Shown here: positions 8,593-17,029 of the stretch, one piece after another
Layout: every line of letters begins with the position of its first letter
How positions within the stretch are numbered: position 1 is the first letter of the stretch
From: an uncultured Collinsella sp.
Lineage (GTDB): Bacteria; Actinomycetota; Coriobacteriia; Coriobacteriales; Coriobacteriaceae
Length of the DNA stretch: 58,956 nucleotides
Assembly: GCA_902495525.1 (NCBI GenBank)
Contig: CABUXL010000011.1
Coordinates: forward strand, 1 to 58,956
Direction: 5' to 3'
Made by a program: the position numbers and the translations under genes
The notes under the pieces: generated by a model
The model's input: only the letters and a program-made list of their open reading frames with translations
Database searches by the model: none
Told to the model about the DNA's origin: nothing

Positions 8593-9105
8593 CTAGGAGG
8601 GAAGTTTGTTAAAATGGCCAAAGCAATCGGGGCTCCACTTTCCATAGACCGTGCCGTATCCGGACTCGGCCCATGCAGTCAGACGAGCATAGCTGCGCTT
8701 ATTCTCACGGACGAGATTGTATATCTCCCATTCACGCTCATGGTTGGAGCGATACACGCCCTGCGTGCAATTCAAATTGCCCGTTCCTCTATTGTCATAG
8801 GCACCGTCCACGTACAAACGTAACGGCTTTCCTGAATAGCCTTTGATCCAAATGTAGACTGAAGATGAATCTTCTTTCTGGCGATAGCCGGTTGCGCTCG
8901 TACCAGAACATTGAAAAGCGAAATCTCTATCTTCGTTGTTCTTGCATGTGGCAATTCCGGCATCCGCGCTCTGCGAAATGCTAGAAACCTGGGAAGTGTC
9001 AAACTCCTCTTGAGCAAATGATGCGGCAGGTGCACCCATCGACAAGCCCGCAACAATCGCCAAGCCGACTCCGATTCGAGCAATAGCGCTCCTTGGCTTA
9101 ATCAT
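8593..9105 (-). CDS. Secreted small protein, unknown function
   Basis: 170 residues with a clear Sec signal peptide (MIKPRSAIARIGVGLAIVAG... ending ASFAQ-EE, cleavage about 32/33). The mature part has four cysteines that could form two disulfides (CKNNEDRDFAFQC, NLNC, SPDC) and many aromatic residues. Its C-terminus (AWAESGYGTVYGKWSPDCFG) recalls the strand-rich end of DUF2712 or lactococcin-972-like secreted proteins that are also encoded beside two-permease ABC transporters, but the match is weak. GGAG lies 6 nt before the ATG at 9105. The gene sits between a membrane LuxR-type regulator and the transporter genes. Candidate roles are bacteriocin-like toxin, signal or surface protein; none is proven. 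Confidence 0.7.
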   Translation of the reverse strand: MIKPRSAIARIGVGLAIVAGLSMGAPAASFAQEEFDTSQVSSISQSADAGIATCKNNEDRDFAFQCSGTSATGYRQKEDSSSVYIWIKGYSGKPLRLYVDGAYDNRGTGNLNCTQGVYRSNHEREWEIYNLVRENKRSYARLTAWAESGYGTVYGKWSPDCFGHFNKLPS

Positions 9106-9134
9106 GGCCTTCTCCAATCAAAAGCGGTTAACAA

Positions 9135-9219
9135 TGCGTCGACGCACGGCAACCTTTGCATGAATAGAGAAAGATGTCTGTAAACACCCGCTATTGAGTT
9201 GATCGCTCAGGCGTTTACA
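9135..9219. promoter_or_regulatory. Palindromes upstream of the secreted-protein gene
   Basis: Two symmetrical sequences lie between the LuxR-type gene and the secreted-protein gene. A perfect 12-bp palindrome, TGCGTCGACGCA, is at 9135-9146. A 10-bp inverted repeat (TGTAAACACC at 9179-9188, GGCGTTTACA at 9210-9219, one mismatch) overlaps the stop codon of the regulator. They could be binding sites of the adjacent two-headed regulator, or the second could be a terminator without a U-run. Confidence 0.4.
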
Positions 9220-11356
9220 CGTTATCTACCTGCGATAACAATGAAACAAGCTCCGCTTTATTCTTGATCTTCAACTGGCGGTAAGATGCAGACCGCAGTG
9301 CTTGCACCGTAGATGCAGCGTAACCGACATCCTCCGCAATGGTCTTTGTCGTTGCGCCTTCTGCCGTCATCAGCAAAATTTGCGACTGAACATCAGAAAG
9401 GGAGCGCGACGCAAGCAGGGCAAGCTGGCGCACGCGAGCTGCTTCGGTAAGCCCGTTCGCGCGGTACTCCAAGACGGCCTTCTCGTTCTCAACCGAGCGG
9501 GTGAGCGCGATGTGCGTGACGAACATGGGCGCAGACCAGCAGACGATCACCGTTGCCACGACGACATTGACAGCCGAACTTTGCCCCAGCAACGAAGTAA
9601 GGAACAACGGCTCGAAAACCATCAGATCCTGCGCCATGTTGAGCAAGACAGCCCAAACAGGAGCCGCCGCCCCAAAGCAAAGCATCCATACCCCGAGCAT
9701 TTTGCGCTGCGGACAGCTACGCAGCACTATATATGTGAACAGTATCCCCGTCAGCACCGCAAGTCCATGGATTCGCCCCCTAGTGGCTGCATAGATTAAA
9801 GCGGATACACCTATTAACGCCAACGGCACGATAGCCCGAGTACGGCCACGCGCCTTAAATGAACACAGCCCAACAGCGAGCGAAGCCATAGACGTCATGC
9901 CGCAAAACAGGACCGGCACAGCCATCAACGGATCGCGTACGCACCTCCATGCCGCGATATAGACAAAAGACCATTCCACGGCAGACAGTATCGCCCACAC
10001 GCACGGGCTTCCGAGCCCAATCGCCCCATCCGTTCTAGTCAGTGCAGCTTCACGATTCAGTTTTTCACCCGCGTAGTGCAGCGACAGAAGCAGTCCGAGA
10101 CCCAATGCATAGCTTGAGAGAGAAAAGGTAACAGCCCATGAAACACCGGATCCCCAATAACTATCCGCCATTACCAAGGGGCCCGCTGCAAGGAGGATAA
10201 AAAATAATGTGAGCAGGTATCGAAACAGCCGGCGCGTCCGAGCTGATGCCAACATATCGTCAGCATGCCGCCGCGACAGCTCGGGCCCTACAGCATCACC
10301 CTCGTCCACAAACAACGCCACGAGCTCGCGTGAGCCCGCAACCGACGCCTTCCCGTATGCTCGGTGAAGCGTTGTTCGCACCGTCGATGGCTTCGTATCC
10401 GTCTCCTTGGCAATTTCCGCCGGCGTTTTTCCTTTGAGCAGCAGTCGGACAAACTGTTCTTCTCGAGGCGACAGGGCGGGGGAAAACGCCCCCGCATCGA
10501 ATGGGTCGGACGTGCGGGGGGTATCCGAATTGTTGTCCCGTTTCTCCCTTAGCAATGTGTATACGAAGGCGGCAACAGCAATAGCGGACCCCATCGACAG
10601 TGATGCAATGACCGTGGCACCGCTTGCAAAATATGCCACCTCGACAGCCGGAACAAGGCCAATGGGAACTGCTACGAGCACAGAACGGGCAAACACGTCG
10701 CCCTGCCCCCGACCAAAGGCGCGGGGACAGCAAAGCAGCGGGACCGCAGCCAATACGAGATAGACCAGAGGAATTAAAAGCACGATGCCAATTGATGCGG
10801 CCGTTACAGAGGGCATCCCCCATGGCTCGGGAACGACTCTCCATGAAACTCGACAGCAAAACAGCAGGCAAGACAGGACAACTACTGTTTCTGCAAAAAG
10901 TGCGCTCTGCGGTCGGCGGGTCCCCCTTTCGCCGTCCCGCGCCGCCCCCCGTATCAAAGGAGAGCCCGCCGTATTCCAAATTACATATGAGAGGAGCAAC
11001 GACCCAGTGAAGCACGAGGCGCATGAAACGCCGCGCAACAGCCAGATAGGTGCAAACACGAATGGAATAGAATCTCCGCGAGCATAGAAGGCCAAGTCGG
11101 CCCATTCGGGAACCGTAGCAATAACACCAAGGAAAACACCGATAGCACCGAGATGCTTCGGCCGTCTTATTTCTCTCCCCTTGCGGAGCGCAACACCATG
11201 ACCAAACGCCGCGAGGCATGCACCAAGGATAACGAGCCAGGTCATCGCACCTGATGCCAGGCCGATTGAAGATGAAAACCGGTGATAAGGGGTGACCGCC
11301 ATTACGATAAGCGCAACGGCACAGGCAGATGTAGCAGAACGGCGGGAAAAGAGCAT
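9215..11356 (-). CDS. Polytopic membrane regulator with two LuxR-type HTH domains
   Basis: 713 residues built as a tandem repeat of [about six membrane spans + LuxR-type helix-turn-helix]. The first HTH is at about 298-352 (LSPREEQFVRLLLKGKTPAE... STVRTTLHRAYGK), the second at the extreme C-terminus, about 655-710 (LSDVQSQILLMTAEGAT... STVQALRSASYRQLKIKN). Each has the family's central turn followed by the recognition helix. Stand-alone membrane LuxR proteins with one unit are common in Coriobacteriia; two units in one chain are unusual. No receiver domain is present, so it may sense through the membrane part. ATG 11356 follows GGAGG; ATG 11398 with GGAG is an alternative, but TATAAT at about 11374 favours 11356. 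It probably controls the downstream secreted-protein/ABC locus. Confidence 0.8.
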   Translation of the reverse strand: MLFSRRSATSACAVALIVMAVTPYHRFSSSIGLASGAMTWLVILGACLAAFGHGVALRKGREIRRPKHLGAIGVFLGVIATVPEWADLAFYARGDSIPFVFAPIWLLRGVSCASCFTGSLLLSYVIWNTAGSPLIRGAARDGERGTRRPQSALFAETVVVLSCLLFCCRVSWRVVPEPWGMPSVTAASIGIVLLIPLVYLVLAAVPLLCCPRAFGRGQGDVFARSVLVAVPIGLVPAVEVAYFASGATVIASLSMGSAIAVAAFVYTLLREKRDNNSDTPRTSDPFDAGAFSPALSPREEQFVRLLLKGKTPAEIAKETDTKPSTVRTTLHRAYGKASVAGSRELVALFVDEGDAVGPELSRRHADDMLASARTRRLFRYLLTLFFILLAAGPLVMADSYWGSGVSWAVTFSLSSYALGLGLLLSLHYAGEKLNREAALTRTDGAIGLGSPCVWAILSAVEWSFVYIAAWRCVRDPLMAVPVLFCGMTSMASLAVGLCSFKARGRTRAIVPLALIGVSALIYAATRGRIHGLAVLTGILFTYIVLRSCPQRKMLGVWMLCFGAAAPVWAVLLNMAQDLMVFEPLFLTSLLGQSSAVNVVVATVIVCWSAPMFVTHIALTRSVENEKAVLEYRANGLTEAARVRQLALLASRSLSDVQSQILLMTAEGATTKTIAEDVGYAASTVQALRSASYRQLKIKNKAELVSLLSQVDNV

Positions 11357-11528
11357 ATGGCCTCCATAGCGTGTCATTATATCGCTCGGGCTGCTCATTT
11401 ATCTCCGCGCCTGCACCAGCCAGCATCAACGATTCAGGCGAACTCCAATCCGAGCCAGATCACGGTCCAGCTTTTGTCCGCAGTCCCCGCATCAAAGCGG
11501 GATGCGCTTTCCTTTTGAGTATCGATCC

Positions 11529-11636
11529 GGAAACTGCATCCCGTTCTAGGCCAATATTCTGGGATGCAGTTTCCGCAGCCTACCCCATTCGGAAAACGCA
11601 TCCCGCAATTTGGACGAAAACTGGGACGCGCTTTCC
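11529..11636. repeat. Two tandem 46-bp palindromic units, 62-bp period (array 1)
   Basis: Units at 11529-11574 (arms GGAAACTGCATCCC/GGGATGCAGTTTCC, 14 of 14 bp paired) and 11591-11636 (GGAAAACGCATCCC/GGGACGCGCTTTCC, imperfect), each 46 bp with a 16-bp spacer. The same design recurs at 32165-32272 and 58095-58264. The whole gap 11357-11795 contains no supported gene; this array is its main content. Confidence 0.85.
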
Positions 11637-11795
11637 GGATGGGTCGAGACGAGGGCCAAGCCAGATAGGCCACCTCACCCCGCTACCTTCACCATGCACC
11701 CGAGCGTGCTACACTAGCAGCATCTATGCCACCGCGAACGGCTCGGCTCCGCGCCCGCCACTCGCAAACGAACTTTAAACGCACGAGGGTTGGCC

Positions 11796-13649
11796 ATGCC
11801 GCTTTTCTCGCAACATACCGCCCGGTTCTCGCCGGACGTTCCTTTGGAGGGCACCAGCTCTCGCGAGCTGCTCAAGCGGTACCAGCCGCTCGAGACACTT
11901 GCGACCGGCGGTTTTGGCTCCATCGAGATCTGCCGCGACACGCACCTGCGCCGCCGCGTCGCCATTAAACGCATCCCCCTTATCAACGGCTCCGGCATGC
12001 CCGCCAGCGACATCATGGATGTCCTGCGCGAGGCGCACACTGCCGCCATGCTTCAACATCCCAACATCGTGCAGGTCATCGACTTTACGCACGACACAGC
12101 CTATGCCTACCTGGTTATGGAATATGTCGATGGCATGTCGCTGGCCGAGTTTTTGCACCGCGTGGACGGCCACTCACTTACCTTTGACGAGGCCGCGGCT
12201 ATTGCCGATGCCCTGGGCCAGGCGCTCACCTTCGCCCATAGTAATGGCGTACTCCACCTGGACATTAAGCCCGCCAACGTGCTCATCGACCACTCGGGCA
12301 ATGTAAAGCTCACCGACTTTGGCATGGCGCGACTGTCGTCCGCCGGTGGCTTTGGCGGCTCACGCGGCGGCACCATCGGCTACATGCCGCCCGAGCAGCT
12401 CGATATCGAGACCGGCACGGTCGACGAGCGCGCCGATGTCTTTGCCCTCGCCTGTGTGATCTACGAGGGCCTGTGCGGCAGCGCTCCCTTTATGGCGGCC
12501 ACGCCCGCCGACTCGCTCGACCGCATCATCGGCGGCGCCACCTATCCCAGCGAGCTGATACCACACTTTCCCCCGGGAGCCGAGAGCGCGCTCATGAGCG
12601 CGCTCTCCCCCATGCCGCAGGACCGCCCCAACAGCATCGAGGCATTTTGCGACCAGCTCCTTGCCGGTCTGGGCAGCGTACGCGAGGGCCGTCGCAGCCT
12701 GGAGCAAATGGTTGGCGAGCTTTCGGATGACGAGCAGGAGCTCGACGATATCGAGCCGTCGCACTACGAGGACGACGCCATCGAGGTCGACCCCGCACTC
12801 GGCTGGGCGGGCACGCGCTGGAGCCATGCGCGCGACTACACCATGCGCACTATCTCGGCGCTAACGTGCGGCACCTTTAGCTTTTTGCTGATGCAAACGG
12901 CCGGGGTCGCGGCGCTTCCCGGCCTGGTCATTGCGGCCATCGCGATCGGAGCGGCGGCTGGCCTGGCCCCCCAGATTGGCTCGGCCATCTCGGCTGTGGG
13001 CTTTTTGGTGCTCATGGCCAACGCCACCATGCAGGCACAGGGCATCCTGTCGATGCTGCCCGTCGCGGTGATCTTTGCCGCCGCCATGTCCGGTTGGTGG
13101 ATCGCCTGGGGTCGCACCGAGACTGCCGCGAGCGCCACGCTCACCTGTGCACTCGCGCTTGGCTGTCTGACCGGCAATACCTTCCTGGCAGCTGGGGTCG
13201 CCGCCGGCGTCGCGTCATTTTGGCTCGGCCCGGCAAGCGCCGCCGCGGCAACGGGCATGGGCGCGCTTTTTGCCCGTCTGGCCACGGTCGCGCTTTCAGC
13301 CGGAGGCGTGCTGGGGCTCGGTAACGTTGCCGCAGCGCTGGGAGACCCGCTCCTTTGGGCCGCCTTTGTGCTGGTCGCGGCAACTGCCTCAGCGTCATCC
13401 GCGCTGCTCAATGCCCATGCCAAGCGTGCCGATCAGGGCTCAAACCTTGCCGCAATCGCCGCCATCGCTGTCACCGGCATCGGCTGCGCAGCGGCGTCCT
13501 GTCTTGCACACCATATGGAAATTGCCAGCCTTGCAGCCGCGGTCGTCGCCAAGGCGGCGGTTGCGGGAACCCTATCCTCTATAATCGTTGGGATATGCCT
13601 ATATTTGCTCGGATACCAAAGAACCTATACGGAGAGTGATCTTTCGTGA
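11796..13649 (+). CDS. Ser/Thr protein kinase with polytopic membrane domain
   Basis: 617 residues. Residues about 29-285 are a Hanks-type kinase: glycine loop ATGGFGSIE (36-44), VAIK with catalytic Lys58, HLDIKPAN catalytic loop near 152, DFG near 172, and a PPEQL P+1 region. The loop reads HLD instead of HRD, so it is a non-RD kinase, which usually means activity that does not depend on activation-loop phosphorylation. A linker of about 65 acidic residues follows, then about eight to ten membrane spans from about 350 to the end; no PASTA repeat is present. The ATG at 11796 follows GAGGG; a TTG six bases upstream is less likely. It opens the wall-signalling cluster, and its stop overlaps the GTG of the FHA gene (GTGA). 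Confidence 0.9.
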   Translation: MPLFSQHTARFSPDVPLEGTSSRELLKRYQPLETLATGGFGSIEICRDTHLRRRVAIKRIPLINGSGMPASDIMDVLREAHTAAMLQHPNIVQVIDFTHDTAYAYLVMEYVDGMSLAEFLHRVDGHSLTFDEAAAIADALGQALTFAHSNGVLHLDIKPANVLIDHSGNVKLTDFGMARLSSAGGFGGSRGGTIGYMPPEQLDIETGTVDERADVFALACVIYEGLCGSAPFMAATPADSLDRIIGGATYPSELIPHFPPGAESALMSALSPMPQDRPNSIEAFCDQLLAGLGSVREGRRSLEQMVGELSDDEQELDDIEPSHYEDDAIEVDPALGWAGTRWSHARDYTMRTISALTCGTFSFLLMQTAGVAALPGLVIAAIAIGAAAGLAPQIGSAISAVGFLVLMANATMQAQGILSMLPVAVIFAAAMSGWWIAWGRTETAASATLTCALALGCLTGNTFLAAGVAAGVASFWLGPASAAAATGMGALFARLATVALSAGGVLGLGNVAAALGDPLLWAAFVLVAATASASSALLNAHAKRADQGSNLAAIAAIAVTGIGCAAASCLAHHMEIASLAAAVVAKAAVAGTLSSIIVGICLYLLGYQRTYTESDLS

Positions 13650-14659
13650 ACTTCCTGAACATCTTCGAGGACCACGTGGCCGGCATCTTCGGTGCCACCC
13701 GTGCCCCGTTCTCCTTTAAGAAGCTTGCCAAGCAGGCCGCTCGCGACATGGAGGATCAGACTCTGGTGATCAACGGCGTCAACACGGCGCCGGCACTCTA
13801 TACCATCCTTATCGCCGCCGACGACGATCCCATGCTCGCCCCGTTCTACCCCGAGCTTTCGCGCGAGGTCCGCGAGTTTGTGAAGGCGCAGGCCGAAAAG
13901 CGCCGCTATGTCTTTGTCGGCGAGCCCCTCGTGCGCTTTATGATCGATCCGCAGCTGCGCGCCGGCAAGTTCTCGGTCTTTGCCGAGAACGTCGATGCGC
14001 CCACGCTCGGCCGCCTGTACGAGGAAGAGCGCGCCTACCAAAACGGCCTGGGACAGAACAACTCCGCGGCAAGCCGTGCCGCCAGCGCCCCGCGCGCCGG
14101 CCAGCAGCAATTTGCTGCCCCGCAGCAGCAGCGCCCCGCCGCCATGCCCCAGCAGCAGCCGACGCCTCGCGCCGCCGCTCCCGACCCGCTTGCCGTGGCA
14201 GACCCCTTCGCGCCTAGCGTCCCCGACCCCGCCGCAGCACCCATCCCGGTGCCGCAGACCGTCTCGCGCGACGCGCTTGCCGGCATGGGCGGAGCCGCCG
14301 CGACCGGTGCCGCCGTGGGCCTAGGCGCCGCAGCCGGCATCGCCTCCAACATGGCGAGCACTCGCGCCCCGCAGCGCCCGCTCGCCCAGCTCGTCGACGT
14401 CGTGAGCGGCGAGAGCCATAGCATCACCTCCGCACAGGTGACCATCGGTCGCGAGCGCTCAGTTTCCGACATTGCCCTGCGCGACCCCAACGTGTCGCGC
14501 CGCCACGCCCAGCTCACCTTTACGGGCTCGGATTGGTCGATCGAGGACCTCAATTCCACCAACGGCACGCTCGTCAACAACCGCCGCATTACGCGCTGCC
14601 CGCTGCGCAACGGCGATCTGCTGACGTTTGGCCTGAGTACCTTTGAATTTAGGGGATAG
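13646..14659 (+). CDS. fhaA: FhaA-like protein (DUF3662 + FHA domain)
   Basis: 337 residues. The N-terminal about 120 residues (MNFLNIFEDHVAGIFGATRAPFSFKKLAKQAARDMED...) match the DUF3662 domain of actinobacterial FhaA. A long Gln/Pro/Ala linker follows (about 130-240). The C-terminal FHA domain is at about 255-335, with GRERS, SRRHAQL, and the LNSTNGTLVNNRRI motif that binds phosphothreonine. In mycobacteria FhaA binds phosphorylated partners such as MviN and PBP regulators. The start is GTG at 13646, overlapping the kinase stop, so the two are translationally coupled. It probably reads phosphorylation by the neighbouring kinases. Confidence 0.9.
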   Translation: MNFLNIFEDHVAGIFGATRAPFSFKKLAKQAARDMEDQTLVINGVNTAPALYTILIAADDDPMLAPFYPELSREVREFVKAQAEKRRYVFVGEPLVRFMIDPQLRAGKFSVFAENVDAPTLGRLYEEERAYQNGLGQNNSAASRAASAPRAGQQQFAAPQQQRPAAMPQQQPTPRAAAPDPLAVADPFAPSVPDPAAAPIPVPQTVSRDALAGMGGAAATGAAVGLGAAAGIASNMASTRAPQRPLAQLVDVVSGESHSITSAQVTIGRERSVSDIALRDPNVSRRHAQLTFTGSDWSIEDLNSTNGTLVNNRRITRCPLRNGDLLTFGLSTFEFRG

Positions 14660-14665
14660 TCGCTT

Positions 14666-15082
14666 ATGAACATCGATATCGTCCTTTTTGCAGGCCGCAT
14701 CGTCCTGGTCGCCCTGCTCTATATCTTCCTGTTCGCCGTCATGAAGACCGGTGTGGGGCTTGTGCGCGGACAGCGCCGCGACTCGGCCATCTGGACGATC
14801 GATGTGGACAAGGGTCCGCGCGGTATCCGCGGCATCCACGTAGACATGCTCGGCCCCGTCATCGTCGGCCGCTCGCCGTCTTCGGACATCTGCATCAACG
14901 AACCGTTTGTCTCGGCCTCGCATGCGCGCTTTTCGCTGCAGGGCCCGGCGCTCATCATCGAGGACCTCAACTCGCTTAACGGCACGCTCGTCAACGGCCG
15001 CCAGCTCGTGGAGCCCGCGACGCTGCGTGAGGGCGACGAAGTCCAGATTGGCGACGTGGTCATGAAGGTGAACCGTCGATGA
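14666..15082 (+). CDS. fhaB: FhaB-like membrane-anchored FHA protein
   Basis: 138 residues: one N-terminal membrane segment (about 5-27, IVLFAGRIVLVALLYIFLFAVM) and a C-terminal FHA domain (about 50-138) with VGRSPSSDICI, SASHARFSL and LNSLNGTLVNGRQL, all the phosphopeptide-binding residues present. Size and layout match FhaB (FipA) of the actinobacterial kinase cluster, which links phosphorylation to the division apparatus. It begins 6 nt after fhaA, and its stop overlaps the PP2C start (ATGA). Confidence 0.92.
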   Translation: MNIDIVLFAGRIVLVALLYIFLFAVMKTGVGLVRGQRRDSAIWTIDVDKGPRGIRGIHVDMLGPVIVGRSPSSDICINEPFVSASHARFSLQGPALIIEDLNSLNGTLVNGRQLVEPATLREGDEVQIGDVVMKVNRR

Positions 15083-17013
15083 TCGACGAGGAGAACAAGT
15101 CCGCAACTATGACCGAGGCACCGGCCGCCGCCACAGCTGCGCCGGCCCACGCCGCTCCGGCGGGCTCCGCACCCGTGGAGCCCGAGGACACCGTGTTCTC
15201 CCTGCCTCTTTCGCATGTAACGCATGATATTTCGGATCTCGCCGATAACGAGGACGAAGAGGATGCCGTAGCGGCGCCCATCGGCGCACATGCTGCGGAA
15301 CAGCCCGCAGCGCCCGAAGCAACCGCGGCGCCGGCTCACTTTGCAGAGCCCGTCGCCGCGGCAATCAACGAGAGCGCTGCGGTGTTTGCGGCACCCGAGC
15401 CCGCCGCGCCGGCGTTTCCCATAGCCCCGGCATCCGAGGTTGCGCCCGCGTCTACGCCGGCGCCCGAGACAGGGCCATCCCCCGAGGACGGCCCTGCACC
15501 CAAGACCCCGCAGCCTGCGCCCGCAAGCGAGTCCGATGCCGTGGCCGAGCCCGCCGCCCAATCGAAAAACACGCCCGCGCCGTCGCACTTTGCGACGCCC
15601 GAGTCTATAGACGTCAGCCCGCAAGACGACGAGTCGACCGCCCGCGTTTCCGAGGAGCCCGACTCCCCGGACACCGGCGATTCCGAATCAAACGCCGAGA
15701 CCGACACCGTCTCTCCCGGTGACACCGCCGAAATCGACGTTGCCGCCGTTGAGGCCAAGCTCAAAGACCCCGGCTCGACCATGAGCTTTGAACCCCTAAC
15801 CGAGGAGCGCATCGAGACCGACTCGACCTATGATGCCGGCACCACCACGCAACTCATGTGGGGCGCCCGCTCCGACGTTGGCTGCGTGCGCCCGCACAAT
15901 GAGGATTCCTACCTGGTGCAGTCGCCGCTCTTTTGCGTATGCGACGGCATGGGTGGTCACGCCGCCGGCGAGGTAGCCTCTTCTATCGCCGTCGAGACTA
16001 TAGCCAAGACGGCCCCACAGTCCGCCGACGCAGCACGCCTGGCCGCAGCCGTCGAGGCAGCCAACGCCGCCGTAATCGAGGCAGCCCTGAACGGCCTGGG
16101 CAAGCCCGGCATGGGCTGCACAGCCACCTGCGCCTATATCGAAAACGACACGCTCGCCATCGCCCACGTGGGTGACTCTCGCGCCTACCTGCTCCACGAG
16201 GGCACGCTCATCCGCGTGACCCGCGACCACTCCTACGTGGAGGAGCTCGTGGACGCCGGCGAGATCACGGCAGACGAGGCTCGCGTCCACCCCAACCGTT
16301 CGGTCATCACCCGCGCGCTGGGCTCGGACCCCGCCATGTATGCCGACCACTTCACTCTGCATATCGAGGAAGGCGACCGCCTGATCCTGTGCTCCGACGG
16401 CCTCTCGAGCATGATTCCCGATAGCGATATCGAGAACATCGCCACGCAGTCCTCAACCGCGCAAATCTGCGTCGACAACCTAGTGGACGCGGCGCTTGCC
16501 GCCGGCGGCCACGACAACGTAACCGTAGTAGTCGTTGACCTGGTTGACGATGGCGTTATGCGCGAGGCGCAACGCGTGCGTCGCCGCAATGTTACTATCG
16601 CCGCCATCCTGGCCCTCGTCTTTGTGCTAGCAGCTGGCATCTGGGCCTACACGGGTGTCACCGGCTCGTACTACCTGGGTACCTACCAGGGCAATGTCGC
16701 CGTCTGGCGCGGCCTGCCCGGCAAGCCACTCGGACTCAAGCTCCACTGGCTCGAAAGCGAAACCAGCATCAAGCTGTCCGACCTGCCCGAAGACACGCAA
16801 AACCGCCTCAAGGCGGGCATTCCGCAAACAAGTGTCGACGATGCGCAGGACACGATATCCAAGTACCGCCACCAGATCGACGAGGAGCAGACCCGCCAGG
16901 TGATCGACGCGCAAACGATTCGCGACAACACCAATCAGGGATCGACCTCCGAATCAGATTCCGAGAAAACCGCCGAACAGTCCGCCGAGGCCGAAGCCTC
17001 CGATAAGAATTAG
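15079..17013 (+). CDS. PP2C-family Ser/Thr phosphatase with long disordered N-terminus
   Basis: 644 residues. The first about 255 are a Pro/Ala/Glu-rich, probably disordered region not found in typical PstP. The PP2C catalytic domain spans about 256-495: WGARSDVGCVRPHNEDSY, CDGMGGHAAGEVAS (metal-binding Asp-Gly), HVGDSRAYL, CSDGLS and GHDNVTVVVVD. One membrane span follows (about 514-534, VTIAAILALVFVLAAGIWAY), then an extracellular tail of about 105 residues. The enzyme would remove phosphates placed by the two kinases and is the counterpart of mycobacterial PstP. The start is ATG 15079, overlapping the fhaB stop. An internal later start cannot be excluded, but the codon bias of the N-terminal part matches the rest. 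Confidence 0.9.
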   Translation: MIDEENKSATMTEAPAAATAAPAHAAPAGSAPVEPEDTVFSLPLSHVTHDISDLADNEDEEDAVAAPIGAHAAEQPAAPEATAAPAHFAEPVAAAINESAAVFAAPEPAAPAFPIAPASEVAPASTPAPETGPSPEDGPAPKTPQPAPASESDAVAEPAAQSKNTPAPSHFATPESIDVSPQDDESTARVSEEPDSPDTGDSESNAETDTVSPGDTAEIDVAAVEAKLKDPGSTMSFEPLTEERIETDSTYDAGTTTQLMWGARSDVGCVRPHNEDSYLVQSPLFCVCDGMGGHAAGEVASSIAVETIAKTAPQSADAARLAAAVEAANAAVIEAALNGLGKPGMGCTATCAYIENDTLAIAHVGDSRAYLLHEGTLIRVTRDHSYVEELVDAGEITADEARVHPNRSVITRALGSDPAMYADHFTLHIEEGDRLILCSDGLSSMIPDSDIENIATQSSTAQICVDNLVDAALAAGGHDNVTVVVVDLVDDGVMREAQRVRRRNVTIAAILALVFVLAAGIWAYTGVTGSYYLGTYQGNVAVWRGLPGKPLGLKLHWLESETSIKLSDLPEDTQNRLKAGIPQTSVDDAQDTISKYRHQIDEEQTRQVIDAQTIRDNTNQGSTSESDSEKTAEQSAEAEASDKN

Positions 17014-17029
17014 AAAGGGAGTGCCGCTT

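Noticed and set aside
11529..11636. 46-bp/62-bp arrays as CRISPR
   Set aside because: Units vary in sequence, are palindromic throughout, and the spacers are 16 bp. Geometry differs from CRISPR.
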